Positions 1-8,856 are shown, counted from the first letter of the stretch. The stretch: DNA of 64,000 nucleotides from UM-FILTER-37-12 sp964344965 (GCA_964344965.1 CAYFPJ010000005.1:1-64000), one strand, 5' to 3'. Notes: generated by a model not told the origin, from the sequence alone. Numbers and translations: made by a program.

Positions 1-56
1 CGAAGTCCGTATCATCCCGTTAATCCACCGACGTAGTCGGTGGTAATTAAATTAAT

Positions 57-755
57 ATGCCACCCTCCAATCTCCCGTCAATTCTACCCACTTCTATGCC
101 TAGGAGATCGAGCCCTTCTGTCTCTTCTCATGCTCAGAATTTGTCGACCATGAGAATTAATCAATACAAAGATAGAGAGGCTGCCACAACCTCTGTAGGA
201 AGAGCAATTAGTAAAAACAGATCTAGTGGGCCGACTACCTCAGCAGCTCATTCTGGGCAAGGTTCGTCTCAGGCCCGTACTTCTATCAATCGCAGTACGA
301 CAGCCAAGCGCTCTATCCATGATGAAAGTTATGTCGATGAAGCTAGAGAGAGATTGCGTTATCAGCATATTCGTGAGTTGATCAAGGAGCGAAAAGCAGC
401 CGAAGATGCTGCCAAAGTCAGTGCCAAATCTGCATATGATACTAGTATCAATACTTCTCCTGGATTTAAGAGAAAAGGAGTGACTGGATATGGACACCAC
501 CTTAGTAAGCTTAGGAAGAAAAATCCATCGACTTACAAAAATATTAGTAAAAAAGATCAGGATTACTTCATGGATGTGGTAGAGCCTCATGCTAGGGCTA
601 CCAGTGCTGGGAAAGGCTATGGCAGGCAGGCTAGGAAAAAGATGAAGTATAAAATTGAGCGAGATAGAAGAGCTGGCAAGGTCAGTCGTGCTGACGCCAA
701 GGACATGAAGAGAATGGTAGATCAGTTGCCAAAGAGTGGGAAGATTTTTGGGTGA
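57..755 (+). CDS. Hypothetical basic protein
   Basis: I do not recognise this 232-residue protein. The first ~90 residues are rich in Ser, Thr, Arg and Pro and look disordered. A charged helical stretch follows (about 90-140), then a Lys/Arg-rich C-terminal half with GYGHHLSKLRKK and GYGRQARKKMKYK. No signal peptide or membrane segment is visible. The high positive charge would suit nucleic-acid binding, but that is inference only. A hairpin (CCACCGA...TCGGTGG) lies just upstream at 30-48. The gene converges on pyrF across a shared terminator. The start is the first ATG in the frame; the window edge prevents any view of the upstream neighbour. Confidence 0.55.
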   Translation: MPPSNLPSILPTSMPRRSSPSVSSHAQNLSTMRINQYKDREAATTSVGRAISKNRSSGPTTSAAHSGQGSSQARTSINRSTTAKRSIHDESYVDEARERLRYQHIRELIKERKAAEDAAKVSAKSAYDTSINTSPGFKRKGVTGYGHHLSKLRKKNPSTYKNISKKDQDYFMDVVEPHARATSAGKGYGRQARKKMKYKIERDRRAGKVSRADAKDMKRMVDQLPKSGKIFG

Positions 756-773
756 TTTTTGTTTTGTTGGATT

Positions 774-809
774 TTAAAACAACCCCGATAGATGTTGAGG
801 TTGTTTTTT
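774..809. terminator. Bidirectional terminator
   Basis: AAAACAACC and GGTTGTTTTTT form a hairpin with flanking A and T runs, placed between the convergent 57-755 gene and pyrF, so it could serve both strands. Confidence 0.7.
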
Positions 810-823
810 CAATCTTATTATAT

Positions 824-1594
824 TCATTGTAGTCTGTCTTGGTAGGCTAGCCACCCGGCTTCTTTGTACTTTTTGGCTTCAGTCACAGGGTCGTCGGCTT
901 GATAGATTCCGCGGCCGACGATGATAATATCACTTTCATTTTGTTTGATTACTAGATCGGGAGTTTTGAACTGTTGACCGAGGTCGTCTGTGCCTTTTTG
1001 CAATTTTACTCCAGGAGTCATGTTGATATACCCTGGATCATCAAGCAATTTTCTCATAGTGATGAAGCCGATTACAAAGTCTTTGTTTTCTTCTGCCATT
1101 TTTAGTGTAGCTTCTGTATATTCATCTTTTGCAAGTGTACCAGAGGAGCTCATTTCAGCCAGGAGAAGCAACCCTCGACCTTTGTGGAGACCGATTTCTT
1201 TTAATCCTTGAATAATGCCTGGGCCGGGAACAGTATGGGCATTGGTGATGTGTGACCAGTCAGCGATGTGATAGATACCGTCCTGATACTGATGTTTGAC
1301 TGTATTGCCAATGTCAGCAAATTTACGATCTTCGAATAATAGAAAGTTGTGTTTCTCTGCTAGTCTCTGTAATCGAATGATAAGGTCTTGGTCAAAATCT
1401 TCTACTATGTCGATGTGAGTTTTTAGAACGCATATTTCAGGACCTATTGTGTCAGCGAGTAGGAGTAGTTCTGATTTTGTCGTGACATCGGCGGCGAGAG
1501 ATAGATTTGTCTTTTTTTCATCCATTAATTTGAATAGTGCTTGGGCGGTGGGGTTTTGAGTATGTTGGATTCTATCTATGTAGGTAAGATTCAC
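824..1594 (-). CDS. pyrF: Orotidine 5'-phosphate decarboxylase, eukaryote-like type
   Basis: Decarboxylates OMP to UMP, the last step of de novo UMP synthesis. The active-site stretch FEDRKFADIGNTVKHQY and the following ITNAHTVPGPG closely resemble the yeast URA3/UMPS type rather than the usual short bacterial PyrF motif. The C-terminal phosphate-binding region SDIIIVGRGIYQADDP and the MTPGVKLQ segment are also of that type. Its 256 residues fit the URA3-like length. The start is GTG with no clear ribosome-binding site. It is the last gene of the pyr cluster, 22 bp after pyrE, and runs into the terminator at 774-809. Confidence 0.93.
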   Translation of the reverse strand: MNLTYIDRIQHTQNPTAQALFKLMDEKKTNLSLAADVTTKSELLLLADTIGPEICVLKTHIDIVEDFDQDLIIRLQRLAEKHNFLLFEDRKFADIGNTVKHQYQDGIYHIADWSHITNAHTVPGPGIIQGLKEIGLHKGRGLLLLAEMSSSGTLAKDEYTEATLKMAEENKDFVIGFITMRKLLDDPGYINMTPGVKLQKGTDDLGQQFKTPDLVIKQNESDIIIVGRGIYQADDPVTEAKKYKEAGWLAYQDRLQ

Positions 1595-1616
1595 AAGTTT
1601 ATTTATTAAAAATTAA

Positions 1617-2264
1617 TTATATTCCTCCATGCTCTTTACTCCAATCTTCTGGATTGTCACTCCAGGATATGGCAATACTTTTTTCTTCTGCGTTTATGTA
1701 TTTTTTTTCTTCTGCAATTTGAATTAGGGTAGAAAAATTACTGAGAGAGTGCATAGTTATATTTGCTTCTTGAAATTTTTTTCTAGATTTTTTCATTTCA
1801 TAATCAAATATACTTAAGATAGCGACTACATTAGCATCATATTCTTCGCGACAAGATGTCAGTGATGCCACAGAACTACGTCCAGTGGATATCAAGTCTT
1901 CAATAATTAGTACCCGCGCCCCTTTTTCCATGCGACCTTCCACTTTCTTTACCAATCCATAGTCTTTGGGGTGTGAGCGAACATAAACCATGGGTTTATC
2001 AAGTTCATAAGCTACAAAAGAAGCCCAGGGTATGCCAGCTGTAGCTGTACCGGCGATGATATCGAATTCCAATCCTTTTTCCTTTATTAATTTTATAAAA
2101 CTTTCTACTACGACCTTTCTTTCTTTTGGATATGATGCGATCAGTCGATTGTCGCAGTAGATCGGAGTGTTCAGACCAGTGTTCCAAGTAAATGGAGGAT
2201 TGACACTGATTCGGACTGCCTTGATATTGAGTAAAATTTCGGTGACTTGTTCTGCTTGATCCAT
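1617..2264 (-). CDS. pyrE: Orotate phosphoribosyltransferase
   Basis: Transfers the phosphoribosyl group of PRPP to orotate to give OMP, the substrate of the next gene, pyrF. The PRPP-binding signature VLIIEDLISTGRS is at residues 118-130. The flexible-loop region YVRSHPKDYGLVKKVEG is at about 94-110, and the GTATAGIPWAS segment precedes it. Length 215 is normal for the family. It starts 4 bp after the C-terminal piece of the broken EamA transporter gene, so it was probably translationally coupled to that gene before the insertions. Confidence 0.93.
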   Translation of the reverse strand: MDQAEQVTEILLNIKAVRISVNPPFTWNTGLNTPIYCDNRLIASYPKERKVVVESFIKLIKEKGLEFDIIAGTATAGIPWASFVAYELDKPMVYVRSHPKDYGLVKKVEGRMEKGARVLIIEDLISTGRSSVASLTSCREEYDANVVAILSIFDYEMKKSRKKFQEANITMHSLSNFSTLIQIAEEKKYINAEEKSIAISWSDNPEDWSKEHGGI

Positions 2265-2610
2265 AATATTATGAATTAACTAAATAAACACCAGACATAG
2301 TCGTAATAAATCCAGTAATTGTATAGGCTGTCAGAGATTCTTTCAATATCATTATAGCAAAGATAGCCGTCATAACGGGAATTAACATTTTGTAAGAGGC
2401 TGCTCGACTAACTCCAATACGCTTTATTCCATTGAAAAAAGCAACAAATGGGATAATAGTTGATAATGTGCCAAGAAGAATAAGATTTGTCAGTGATTGT
2501 CCATGTAGAGGAAATTCTTTGATTTCTCCAGTCAACAATGATATCAATAAAAGTAATACTACAGAAGATAAAATTGTCACACTCACCATTGTAATTACGC
2601 CATATTTTTT

Positions 2611-2755
2611 AATCTTTAAGCGGTTTTATTCCTCGATGCTTGCATCGAAAAAGTGAAAACTAACATTGGTTGAAATAAGATTTTCTGCCAATACCCCGCA
2701 GCTTGCTGCGGGGATGGCCCGATGAAGTCTTACTTAAACCAAATTTACTTTTATT
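2611..2755 (+). repeat. 145-bp dispersed element, copy 1
   Basis: Starts AATCTTTAAGCGG and ends AATTTACTTTTATT. It contains two perfect hairpins with TT loops: TCGATGC/GCATCGA at element positions 23-38 and CCCCGCAGC/GCTGCGGGG at 84-103. A weaker ATTGG/CCAAT pairing lies between them. I see no differences among the seven copies in the window. This copy interrupts the EamA gene, in the opposite orientation to it. Confidence 0.95.
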
Positions 2756-3119
2756 ATATTTTTTTTGGAAAATAGTACCAAGAGCTATACAGACTACTGC
2801 TGTTAGAGCTATTAAGTTTCCCAATATATTTTGTGATTCAGTCAGAGAAGTAAGTCCTGCACCTTGAAATATTGTTAGATAGAGACCAAAAAATCCAATA
2901 AGCATTCCCATTATTATTTTTTTTGAAATTGTTTCTTTTATTAAAAAAGGGGCAAGAGCAGCTATCATTATAGCATTGGCGTTTATGATTATAGCGACGT
3001 TACTAGCTGTGGAAAGTTTGATAGACCACATAATTAGTATTGTTGCGATTCCAGTCGCTATGACAGAAGCAGATATTACTGGTAAGACATCTTTTTTTTT
3101 CAATTTTGTAATTTTTTTA

Positions 3120-3264
3120 AATCTTTAAGCGGTTTTATTCCTCGATGCTTGCATCGAAAAAGTGAAAACTAACATTGGTTGAAATAAGATTTTCTGCCAA
3201 TACCCCGCAGCTTGCTGCGGGGATGGCCCGATGAAGTCTTACTTAAACCAAATTTACTTTTATT
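3120..3264 (+). repeat. 145-bp dispersed element, copy 2
   Basis: Same sequence and orientation as copy 1, inserted 355 bp away in the same EamA gene. The flanks show no target duplication. Confidence 0.95.
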
Positions 3265-3423
3265 ACAAAGGGAAGGAAAAAAAGGGTGGCAAATAGATAT
3301 CTGCCAAGAGCAATATTGATTGGGTGGACATCGTCAGAAATTTGTTTTGCAAAAATATAGAGTAGTCCCCAGCAGAATACGCCAATGAGAAGTAAAATGT
3401 GAGGTAATATTTTTTTATTCACT

Positions 3424-4521
3424 TTATTTATTATTTTTTCCATGCCATCTCATCGCCAAATAAGGATCCCACATCATGCCAGTGGCACTCATGGCAACTT
3501 CGGCGCCAGCATCTAGGAATTGATCAAAATGTTCTGCTTCTATCGCTCCGCCAACACCCATGAGAGTGAGATCAAGTTTTTCTTCATCTATAATTTTTCT
3601 CGCTTTACCTAGAAAATCAAGAGCAAATTTGCGGATCGGCCCACCACAGACGCCGCTAGTTTCACGTGTCGGACCGAGAGCCGAGGAGCCATCTGCTTTC
3701 ACTACTTTTCTACCGACAGTATTGATCCCACAGACTGCTCGTGCTCCAGCGCGAGCAGCGGCAGTGAGCACTTCTTTCATTTTGGCTTCATCTTCATACC
3801 AACCTACCTTGACAATCAATGGTAGATCACCAATTTCTTTCACAACTCTACTAGCTATTTCTTCGACAGAGCTTGGATCATGATAGATACTGCCCTCAGT
3901 GCTTTTCCCCACATTGGGACAAGAGAAATTGGCTTCAATGATCTCTGCTCCGGCCTCTTTTGCAATAGCTGCAGCACGAGCAAAGTCGTCGACAAAGTTT
4001 TCACCTTCACGCGGGGTACCAACAACTGACACTATTAATACTCGTCCATCAGCTAATTCACTTTTGGCCCTTGCTATATCTTCTAGCAAGTAATCTGGCC
4101 CTGGACAACCCATACCAAAAGAATTGGTAATAGCGATATCTTCTTTTAGTTTCGGTTGGGTTATTTTCTCAACTATTTTTTCAGTTGGATCATCCAATTT
4201 TTCATGAGCATCGAGATAAATGATGTTTGGTACAGGGTGGGCTTGTTTTTCTCTGCTACGGATGGTCTTGTAAGTTACAATGTCGAATCCAAGACGAGCG
4301 GCAAGAGTAGTCCACTTGCTGTTTAAGAGTGGTCCGGCTGGAACTCCGAGAGGGGAAGCCACTTTTACCCCAAGAAAATCAATCCATTGGTCACGAGGTA
4401 AAAATTCTCTTTCTGGAAGTTGCTCATCAAAAAATGGACCATGAACAGAGTTGTATTCGTAGCTTTTGGTGATGTTGTAGATTGGTTTTTGGTCTGAAGA
4501 CCAGGCTGCAAGTTGAGGCAT
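3424..4521 (-). CDS. pyrD: Dihydroorotate dehydrogenase-family flavoprotein
   Basis: Expected to oxidise dihydroorotate to orotate with FMN on a TIM barrel. The active-site segment is ANFSCPNVG with Cys201, as in class 1 enzymes, where class 2 has Ser. The FMN phosphate-binding end is MGVGGAIEAEHFDQFLDAGAEVAMSA, broken here by the family GVGG turn. At 365 residues it is longer than typical class 1A proteins (~310), with an extended N-terminus and an ITNSFGMGCPGPDYL segment. No pyrK-like electron-transfer subunit is present, so the electron acceptor is unclear. It lies inside the pyr cluster, which supports the assignment over a dihydropyrimidine-dehydrogenase-like paralogue. Confidence 0.85.
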   Translation of the reverse strand: MPQLAAWSSDQKPIYNITKSYEYNSVHGPFFDEQLPEREFLPRDQWIDFLGVKVASPLGVPAGPLLNSKWTTLAARLGFDIVTYKTIRSREKQAHPVPNIIYLDAHEKLDDPTEKIVEKITQPKLKEDIAITNSFGMGCPGPDYLLEDIARAKSELADGRVLIVSVVGTPREGENFVDDFARAAAIAKEAGAEIIEANFSCPNVGKSTEGSIYHDPSSVEEIASRVVKEIGDLPLIVKVGWYEDEAKMKEVLTAAARAGARAVCGINTVGRKVVKADGSSALGPTRETSGVCGGPIRKFALDFLGKARKIIDEEKLDLTLMGVGGAIEAEHFDQFLDAGAEVAMSATGMMWDPYLAMRWHGKNNK

Positions 4522-4612
4522 AGAAAATAGGACACGGATTTAACTAATGAAAAGAATTTGGACTGATTCTTTCTCTCATTTTATCATTTCTGGCAAAAAG
4601 ATAGAAATAGAA

Positions 4613-5569
4613 TTATTTTATCAAATGTTCTTTTCCAAGCATCCACATGATCATCGCTTTTTGCATATGCATGCGATTTTCGGCCTGATCATAGATTACT
4701 GAGTTGGGGTGATCTATAGCGTCACGGGAAATTTCATATCCCACGTGACATGGCATACAATGCATTATTTTAGCTTGCGGAGCGTATTGATCTATTATCC
4801 TGGCATTGAGTTGATAAGGCATTAATTTTTCTTTTACTCTAATATATTCCTCATATTTTTCTGGTTTGACTTGTCCATTTTCAAAAAATTCCATATTCAT
4901 CCAAGTATCGGTATGGACATAGTCTGCGCCATCTAGAGCCTCAGCTATATTGAGAGTGCGGGTTATTAGACCGGTTTGACTAGCTTGGAAGTTTAGCTCT
5001 TCATCGACACTGTCGCGGTCAATTTCTGGTGCTGCAATTGCCACTTTTATTCCCAATTTTGCACAAGCAAGCATCAGTGTGTTGGAGACGTTATTTTCTA
5101 CGCCAAGCCAAGCAATTTTTTTTACATTTTCCAGCCCACCAGAGTATTCAGACATGGTCAGTAGATCACTAAGAGCTTGAGCGGGATGGTATTTTTCACT
5201 GCAAGCATCAATTACTGGTATTTTCTTGAAAGATGCTGCCTTTTCTACGCTGGCGGCTTTCATGGCTCGGTACATGAGAATGGATCCAAATCTCATTACA
5301 GCTTGAATTTCATCACCAAAATCTGTGAGAGCAAATTGGCTTGTCTTTTTATCCAAGAATATAGCATGGCCACCAAGTTCTGTCATGCCAGCCTCAAAGG
5401 ACAGCCTAGTTCTGGTCGACCCCTTTTCAAAAAACATCACCATGGTTTGGTTTGGTAAGTAATTAGTCAGTTCACCGGCATTACGTTTGGCTTTTATTTT
5501 TTGAGCGAGCTCCAGCATAGTGAGGAGGTCACCGCGGCATTGTTCTTTGAGGGAGATGATGTGGCGCAT
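4613..5569 (-). CDS. Ornithine-carbamoyltransferase-like enzyme
   Basis: Aspartate/ornithine carbamoyltransferase superfamily, 318 residues. The carbamoyl-phosphate sites are present: FEKGSTRTR (residues 47-55), YHPAQAL (127-133) and HCMPC (270-274). FEKxSTRTR and HCxP are ornithine-type, unlike the aspartate-type FEPSTRTR and HPLPR in pyrB of this window. In place of the ornithine-specifying SMG loop it has DTWMNME (221-227), so the amino acceptor may not be ornithine. No other arginine genes are visible. It lies between pyrC and pyrD, which suggests a link to carbamoyl-phosphate supply or salvage. That role is inference. carA and carB are not in the window. Confidence 0.8.
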   Translation of the reverse strand: MRHIISLKEQCRGDLLTMLELAQKIKAKRNAGELTNYLPNQTMVMFFEKGSTRTRLSFEAGMTELGGHAIFLDKKTSQFALTDFGDEIQAVMRFGSILMYRAMKAASVEKAASFKKIPVIDACSEKYHPAQALSDLLTMSEYSGGLENVKKIAWLGVENNVSNTLMLACAKLGIKVAIAAPEIDRDSVDEELNFQASQTGLITRTLNIAEALDGADYVHTDTWMNMEFFENGQVKPEKYEEYIRVKEKLMPYQLNARIIDQYAPQAKIMHCMPCHVGYEISRDAIDHPNSVIYDQAENRMHMQKAMIMWMLGKEHLIK

Positions 5570-5585
5570 ATTTTGGGGTTAGTTA

Positions 5586-5656
5586 TTTATATCTTTATCT
5601 TTTATCTCTATATTTTTATTTTAAAATAGGAGATAAAGAGATAGATAGAGATAAGG
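5586..5656. repeat. Heptamer-periodic inverted repeat
   Basis: The intergenic gap between pyrC and the carbamoyltransferase gene is built of 7-nt words (TATCTTT ATCTTTT ATCTCTA, then GATAAAG AGATAGA TAGAGAT). The second half is roughly the reverse complement of the first, giving a long weak hairpin. Confidence 0.6.
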
Positions 5657-6841
5657 TTATAATTTGTAAATCTTACTGTTAAGCACTGTCGCCACTGGCC
5701 ATCCCTTCAAGTTCCTACCGGCAAAAGGGGACCAACCGCATTTGGTTTTGAGATTTTCATTTTTAACTTCTCGTACCAGATTTAGATCAACAATTGTCCA
5801 ATCATTGTTGCTCGGAATGTTAAAAATATGTTCGATATTTGTCCTAGTCAGTTCAACAATTTTTTCCAAACTAATCCTACCTTTATTATGAGCATCGAGG
5901 AGTAATGGTAGATAAGTTTCAATTCCTGGCACGCCAGAAGGAGCTTGGCCATAAGGCTTACTTTTTTCTTCTAAAGTGTGGGGAGCATGGTCTGTCCCAA
6001 TGGTATCTACAACTCCGTCTAAGATTCCATCCCAGAGAGCATCAAGATCATCTAGTTCTCTCATTGGAGGGTTCATCTGTACTTTGGTACCTAGTTGGTC
6101 ATAGTCGTCTTCAGTGAGAAACAGGTGGTGAGGAGTAACTTCCAAATAGACTGGGAGTTTACGATCTTTGGCTTCTCTTACCAATTCTACTTCCTCTTTG
6201 GTGCTACCATGTAGAATATAGAGAGTCGTATTGTAGTTTTCAGCCATTTCGATTGCTTCTTTTGTAGATTTGATGGCTGCTTCCCTGTCTCTGATTTTGG
6301 AGTGATCGTGGACTAGGGTTGTTTCTCCGATTTCTTTGGCTCTTTTTTCCATTTCAGTATTGTTTTCGGCATGTACAGCCACCACTAATCCCAGTTCTCC
6401 CGCTAGTTTGAATATTTTTTCTTGATCTTCTCTTTTGTCTACCAGTAGACTGCCAGTACTGGCCCCCATGAACATTTTGATCCCAGCGATTTCATCTTTT
6501 ACTTTCCTGATCTCCTCCAAATTATCAGGACTAGCCCCAAAATATAAATGATAATTAAGGTCAATGCCAGATTCTTTTAGTTGTTCTTCAATTAATCTTT
6601 TTTTATTATGTAATTTCTGTTCGTCGATGGTTGATGGTTGATTATTGGGCATGTCAAAGACTGTGGTCACTCCGCCAGCAATGGCAGCCTTGCTACCAGT
6701 AATCCAATCTTCCTTATGCTCTGCACCTGGGACACGAAAATGGACATGCGGATCTATTAGTGCTGGCAAAGCTACTAAATTTCCACCAGTATATTCGAGG
6801 TCAACTTTAGTTGTTTGATTGTTGTAGGTTTTTATTTTCAT
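5657..6841 (-). CDS. pyrC: Dihydroorotase, class I
   Basis: Cyclises carbamoyl-aspartate to dihydroorotate with two metals in an amidohydrolase barrel. Ligands are visible in order: DPHVHFR (30-36), Lys122 in GIKMFMGAS (candidate carboxylated bridging Lys), HAEN (157-160), the His of LYILHGS (211), TPHHL (236-240) and GTDHAPH with Asp284. Length 394 is slightly short for class I. It sits downstream of pyrB/pyrI and supplies the substrate of pyrD. Confidence 0.93.
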   Translation of the reverse strand: MKIKTYNNQTTKVDLEYTGGNLVALPALIDPHVHFRVPGAEHKEDWITGSKAAIAGGVTTVFDMPNNQPSTIDEQKLHNKKRLIEEQLKESGIDLNYHLYFGASPDNLEEIRKVKDEIAGIKMFMGASTGSLLVDKREDQEKIFKLAGELGLVVAVHAENNTEMEKRAKEIGETTLVHDHSKIRDREAAIKSTKEAIEMAENYNTTLYILHGSTKEEVELVREAKDRKLPVYLEVTPHHLFLTEDDYDQLGTKVQMNPPMRELDDLDALWDGILDGVVDTIGTDHAPHTLEEKSKPYGQAPSGVPGIETYLPLLLDAHNKGRISLEKIVELTRTNIEHIFNIPSNNDWTIVDLNLVREVKNENLKTKCGWSPFAGRNLKGWPVATVLNSKIYKL

Positions 6842-6853
6842 TTTATAAGATAA

Positions 6854-7096
6854 TTATTTTTTCCATTTCATTTTCATATATATTTTACCTCCTTTTAGCT
6901 CTTCAATCATTTGATTTAGGCGTTTTGTTTTTGTTTCTTCTCGTTTGGCACTATTTATCCAGCCTATATAATCATTTTGTTGGTAGGGAGGTCTTTCGTG
7001 GTAGATTTCCAATAACTTATTTTTTTCAAGAGCAACCAAAACAAAGTCTGGCATAGGGTGCCGCTTTCTCTTAAGTCTTTTGAAGTTGTTGGTCAT
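6854..7096 (-). CDS. YdeI/OmpD-associated (OmdA) family small protein
   Basis: An 80-residue protein matching the C-terminal half of the YdeI/OmpD-associated family: ERPPYQQNDYIGWINSAKREETKTKR and then KGGKIYMKMKW are the family hallmarks, shown here in parts (RPPYQQNDY, AKREETKTKR, YMKMKW). The function is poorly defined; homologues have been linked to bacteriocin or peptide resistance. It lies between pyrI and pyrC with gaps of only a few bp, so it is co-transcribed with the pyr genes. I see no reason for a pyrimidine role beyond position. Confidence 0.75.
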   Translation of the reverse strand: MTNNFKRLKRKRHPMPDFVLVALEKNKLLEIYHERPPYQQNDYIGWINSAKREETKTKRLNQMIEELKGGKIYMKMKWKK

Positions 7097-7099
7097 ATC

Positions 7100-7594
7100 T
7101 TAACTTTTGTATTCTCTGATGTCATCGTGCTTAAATATTTTTTCACAGTATTTGCATTGTAGTTTGACGATATTTTGTTCTCCGTTGTGAGTGATATGGA
7201 AAACAGTTTCCATCATTTCATTATTGGTGATGCAAGTCGGATTTGGACAGACAATTATTTTATGGATAATATCTGGCATTTCTATTTTGAATTTTTCTGC
7301 TACTTTGAAATTTCTAATAATATTGATCGTGGCTTTGGGGGCAAAAATTGCTACACGGTTGGCTTCTTCTTTTGTTAGTTCTCTGTTTTCTACTTTAATA
7401 ATGTCTTTCCTATTCAGATCATCACTAGGAAAGTTCAATCCTACTGTAACTATGTTTTTGTGACTAGCTAATTTTAAAATATTGATAATTTTCATGGCTC
7501 TGCCTGCCCTGATGTGATCGATCACTGTCCCTGCTTCAATAGCATAGACTTTGAAAGCACGAAGATCTTCGGGGGTTTTTGGTTGGCTTATCAT
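7100..7594 (-). CDS. pyrI: Aspartate carbamoyltransferase regulatory chain
   Basis: Allosteric subunit that pairs with PyrB. The N-terminal nucleotide-binding domain shows AIEAGTVIDHI and GLNFPSDDLNRKDIIKVEN in family positions. The C-terminal zinc domain has Cys116, Cys121, Cys147 and Cys150 (CPNPTC and CKYC). Length 164 is close to the usual ~153. It follows pyrB by about 50 bp. Its presence implies an E. coli-like class B holoenzyme under nucleotide feedback control. Confidence 0.95.
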   Translation of the reverse strand: MISQPKTPEDLRAFKVYAIEAGTVIDHIRAGRAMKIINILKLASHKNIVTVGLNFPSDDLNRKDIIKVENRELTKEEANRVAIFAPKATINIIRNFKVAEKFKIEMPDIIHKIIVCPNPTCITNNEMMETVFHITHNGEQNIVKLQCKYCEKIFKHDDIREYKS

Positions 7595-7647
7595 AGAATG
7601 TCTGTTTAGTTTAGTGAATGTTTTATTTTGTCAGGATGACATATTTT

Positions 7648-8670
7648 TTAGGTTAGTTTACCTAGCACCAAGCCAAGCAAAGCTTGTCTCACATAGAGAC
7701 CATTTTCAGCTTGTTCAAAGTAGTAAGCATGTGGTGTCTTGTCTACATCAGTAGTAATCTCATTGACTCTTGGTAGAGGATGCATGATTCTCATATTTGG
7801 TTTGGCTTGAGAAAGCATCTTGCCATTTAGGACATAGACATCTTTGACCCGCTCGTACTCCATCTTGTCAGGAAAGCGTTCGCCTTGGATTCTAGTCATA
7901 TACAATATATCTACCTGATCCATGACACCTTCGATTTTTTCGTACATTTGGTACTTCACACCATGTCTATCCAGATCTTCGCAAATATAGGCTGGCATTT
8001 GCAAGCTCTCTGGGGCCACGAATGACAATGTGGCATTGAAATTTGTCAGTGCCTGAGCTAGTGAATGTACTGTCCGACCGTATTTGAGATCTCCCACCAT
8101 GGCAATATTTAGATTATCCAATTTTCCTTGACATTCTCTGATTGTGAATAGATCTAGCAAAGTTTGTGTGGGGTGTTGGTTGGATCCATCTACACCATTG
8201 AGAACGGGCTTGTCTGTGGCCTCAGCAGCGCGAGTTGCGGCTCCTTCCATTGGGTGACGCATAGCTATTACGTCTACATATTGGCCGATTACTTTCATAC
8301 TGTCGTATAATGTCTCTTTCTTTTTGACAGATGTCACTCCGGCTTCAGCAAATCCAATGACTTTTCCTCCCAGCTTGCTCATAGCTGTTTCGAATGAGAG
8401 TCTTGTCCGGGTAGATGGCTCGAAGAAACAACTGCCCATGACATACCCTTTTAGTAATTCTGGGTTGGGGTTGTTTTTCAATTTGTCGGCATGATCTAGG
8501 ACATGAGTGATGCCAGCTCGCGAGAGATCAGTGATAGATATGATATCTCGTCCAGCAAAAGATTTGCGACTTTTGTGGTCATTGTCAGTTTCGTTTTTTA
8601 GCCTGGCCAAAATTTCTTCTTTGGACAGGTTTTCGAGGATTTTTATATCGTCTGGCGTTAGATTCTGCAT
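7648..8670 (-). CDS. pyrB: Aspartate carbamoyltransferase catalytic chain
   Basis: Condenses carbamoyl phosphate with aspartate. The diagnostic FFEPSTRTRLSFE (STRTR at 86-90), HPTQTLLDLFTI (from 166) and MHPLPRVNEI (from 296) are all present. An N-terminal extension of about 40 residues precedes the first conserved segment. First gene of the pyr cluster in transcription order; a terminator-like hairpin for purA lies just upstream, so the cluster promoter must be in the short AT-rich gap at about 8671-8702. Confidence 0.95.
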   Translation of the reverse strand: MQNLTPDDIKILENLSKEEILARLKNETDNDHKSRKSFAGRDIISITDLSRAGITHVLDHADKLKNNPNPELLKGYVMGSCFFEPSTRTRLSFETAMSKLGGKVIGFAEAGVTSVKKKETLYDSMKVIGQYVDVIAMRHPMEGAATRAAEATDKPVLNGVDGSNQHPTQTLLDLFTIRECQGKLDNLNIAMVGDLKYGRTVHSLAQALTNFNATLSFVAPESLQMPAYICEDLDRHGVKYQMYEKIEGVMDQVDILYMTRIQGERFPDKMEYERVKDVYVLNGKMLSQAKPNMRIMHPLPRVNEITTDVDKTPHAYYFEQAENGLYVRQALLGLVLGKLT

Positions 8671-8700
8671 AGTGTTATATTTATGTGGATTATTTTTTTA

Positions 8701-8731
8701 TAAAAAACCATCCCTGATTATTGGGATGGTT
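8701..8731 (-). terminator. Terminator after purA / possible pyr leader hairpin
   Basis: On the minus strand AACCATCCC and GGGATGGTT form a 9-bp stem followed by TTTTTTATAAAAA. It ends the purA transcript about 130 bp past its stop. Being ~30 bp upstream of pyrB, it could also act as an attenuator. Confidence 0.75.
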
Positions 8732-8856
8732 GAAAAATTGAATAATGATGGGGGACAGTGGGGTGCAGCCTTTTGCTTCTCCTTCGTTGATTTTCATTTG
8801 GTACTGGAGGTCCATATTTTCAAATATTTTAGCATATTGCCTTTTGAGATACAAGC

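Larger units (their letters stand above)
2269..3443 (-). pseudogene. EamA/DMT-family transporter split by two 145-bp elements
   Basis: Three minus-strand pieces read as one drug/metabolite-type transporter: the N-terminal part from ATG at 3443 to about 3266, a middle part (3119 to ~2756) and a C-terminal part (2610 to 2269). Each junction carries one 145-bp repeat. Removing both elements restores one frame: ...FLPFV|KKITKLKKKDV... at the first junction and ...FQKKY|GVITMVSV... at the second. The result is about 290 residues of alternating hydrophobic helices, the usual EamA length. At the 2611-2755 copy the flanks share ATATTTTTT (2602-2610 and 2756-2764), a possible 9-bp target duplication. 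The 5' end overlaps the pyrD stop by 20 bp. The substrate is unknown; a uracil or orotate role would be a guess from context. As sequenced it cannot make a full protein unless the elements are removed or bypassed. Confidence 0.85.

Noticed and set aside
2611..3264. The two elements in the EamA gene as self-splicing group I or II introns
   Set aside because: 145 bp is too short, and no group II domain V or group I P/Q/R/S-like core is visible; transposition is simpler, though RNA removal was not excluded.
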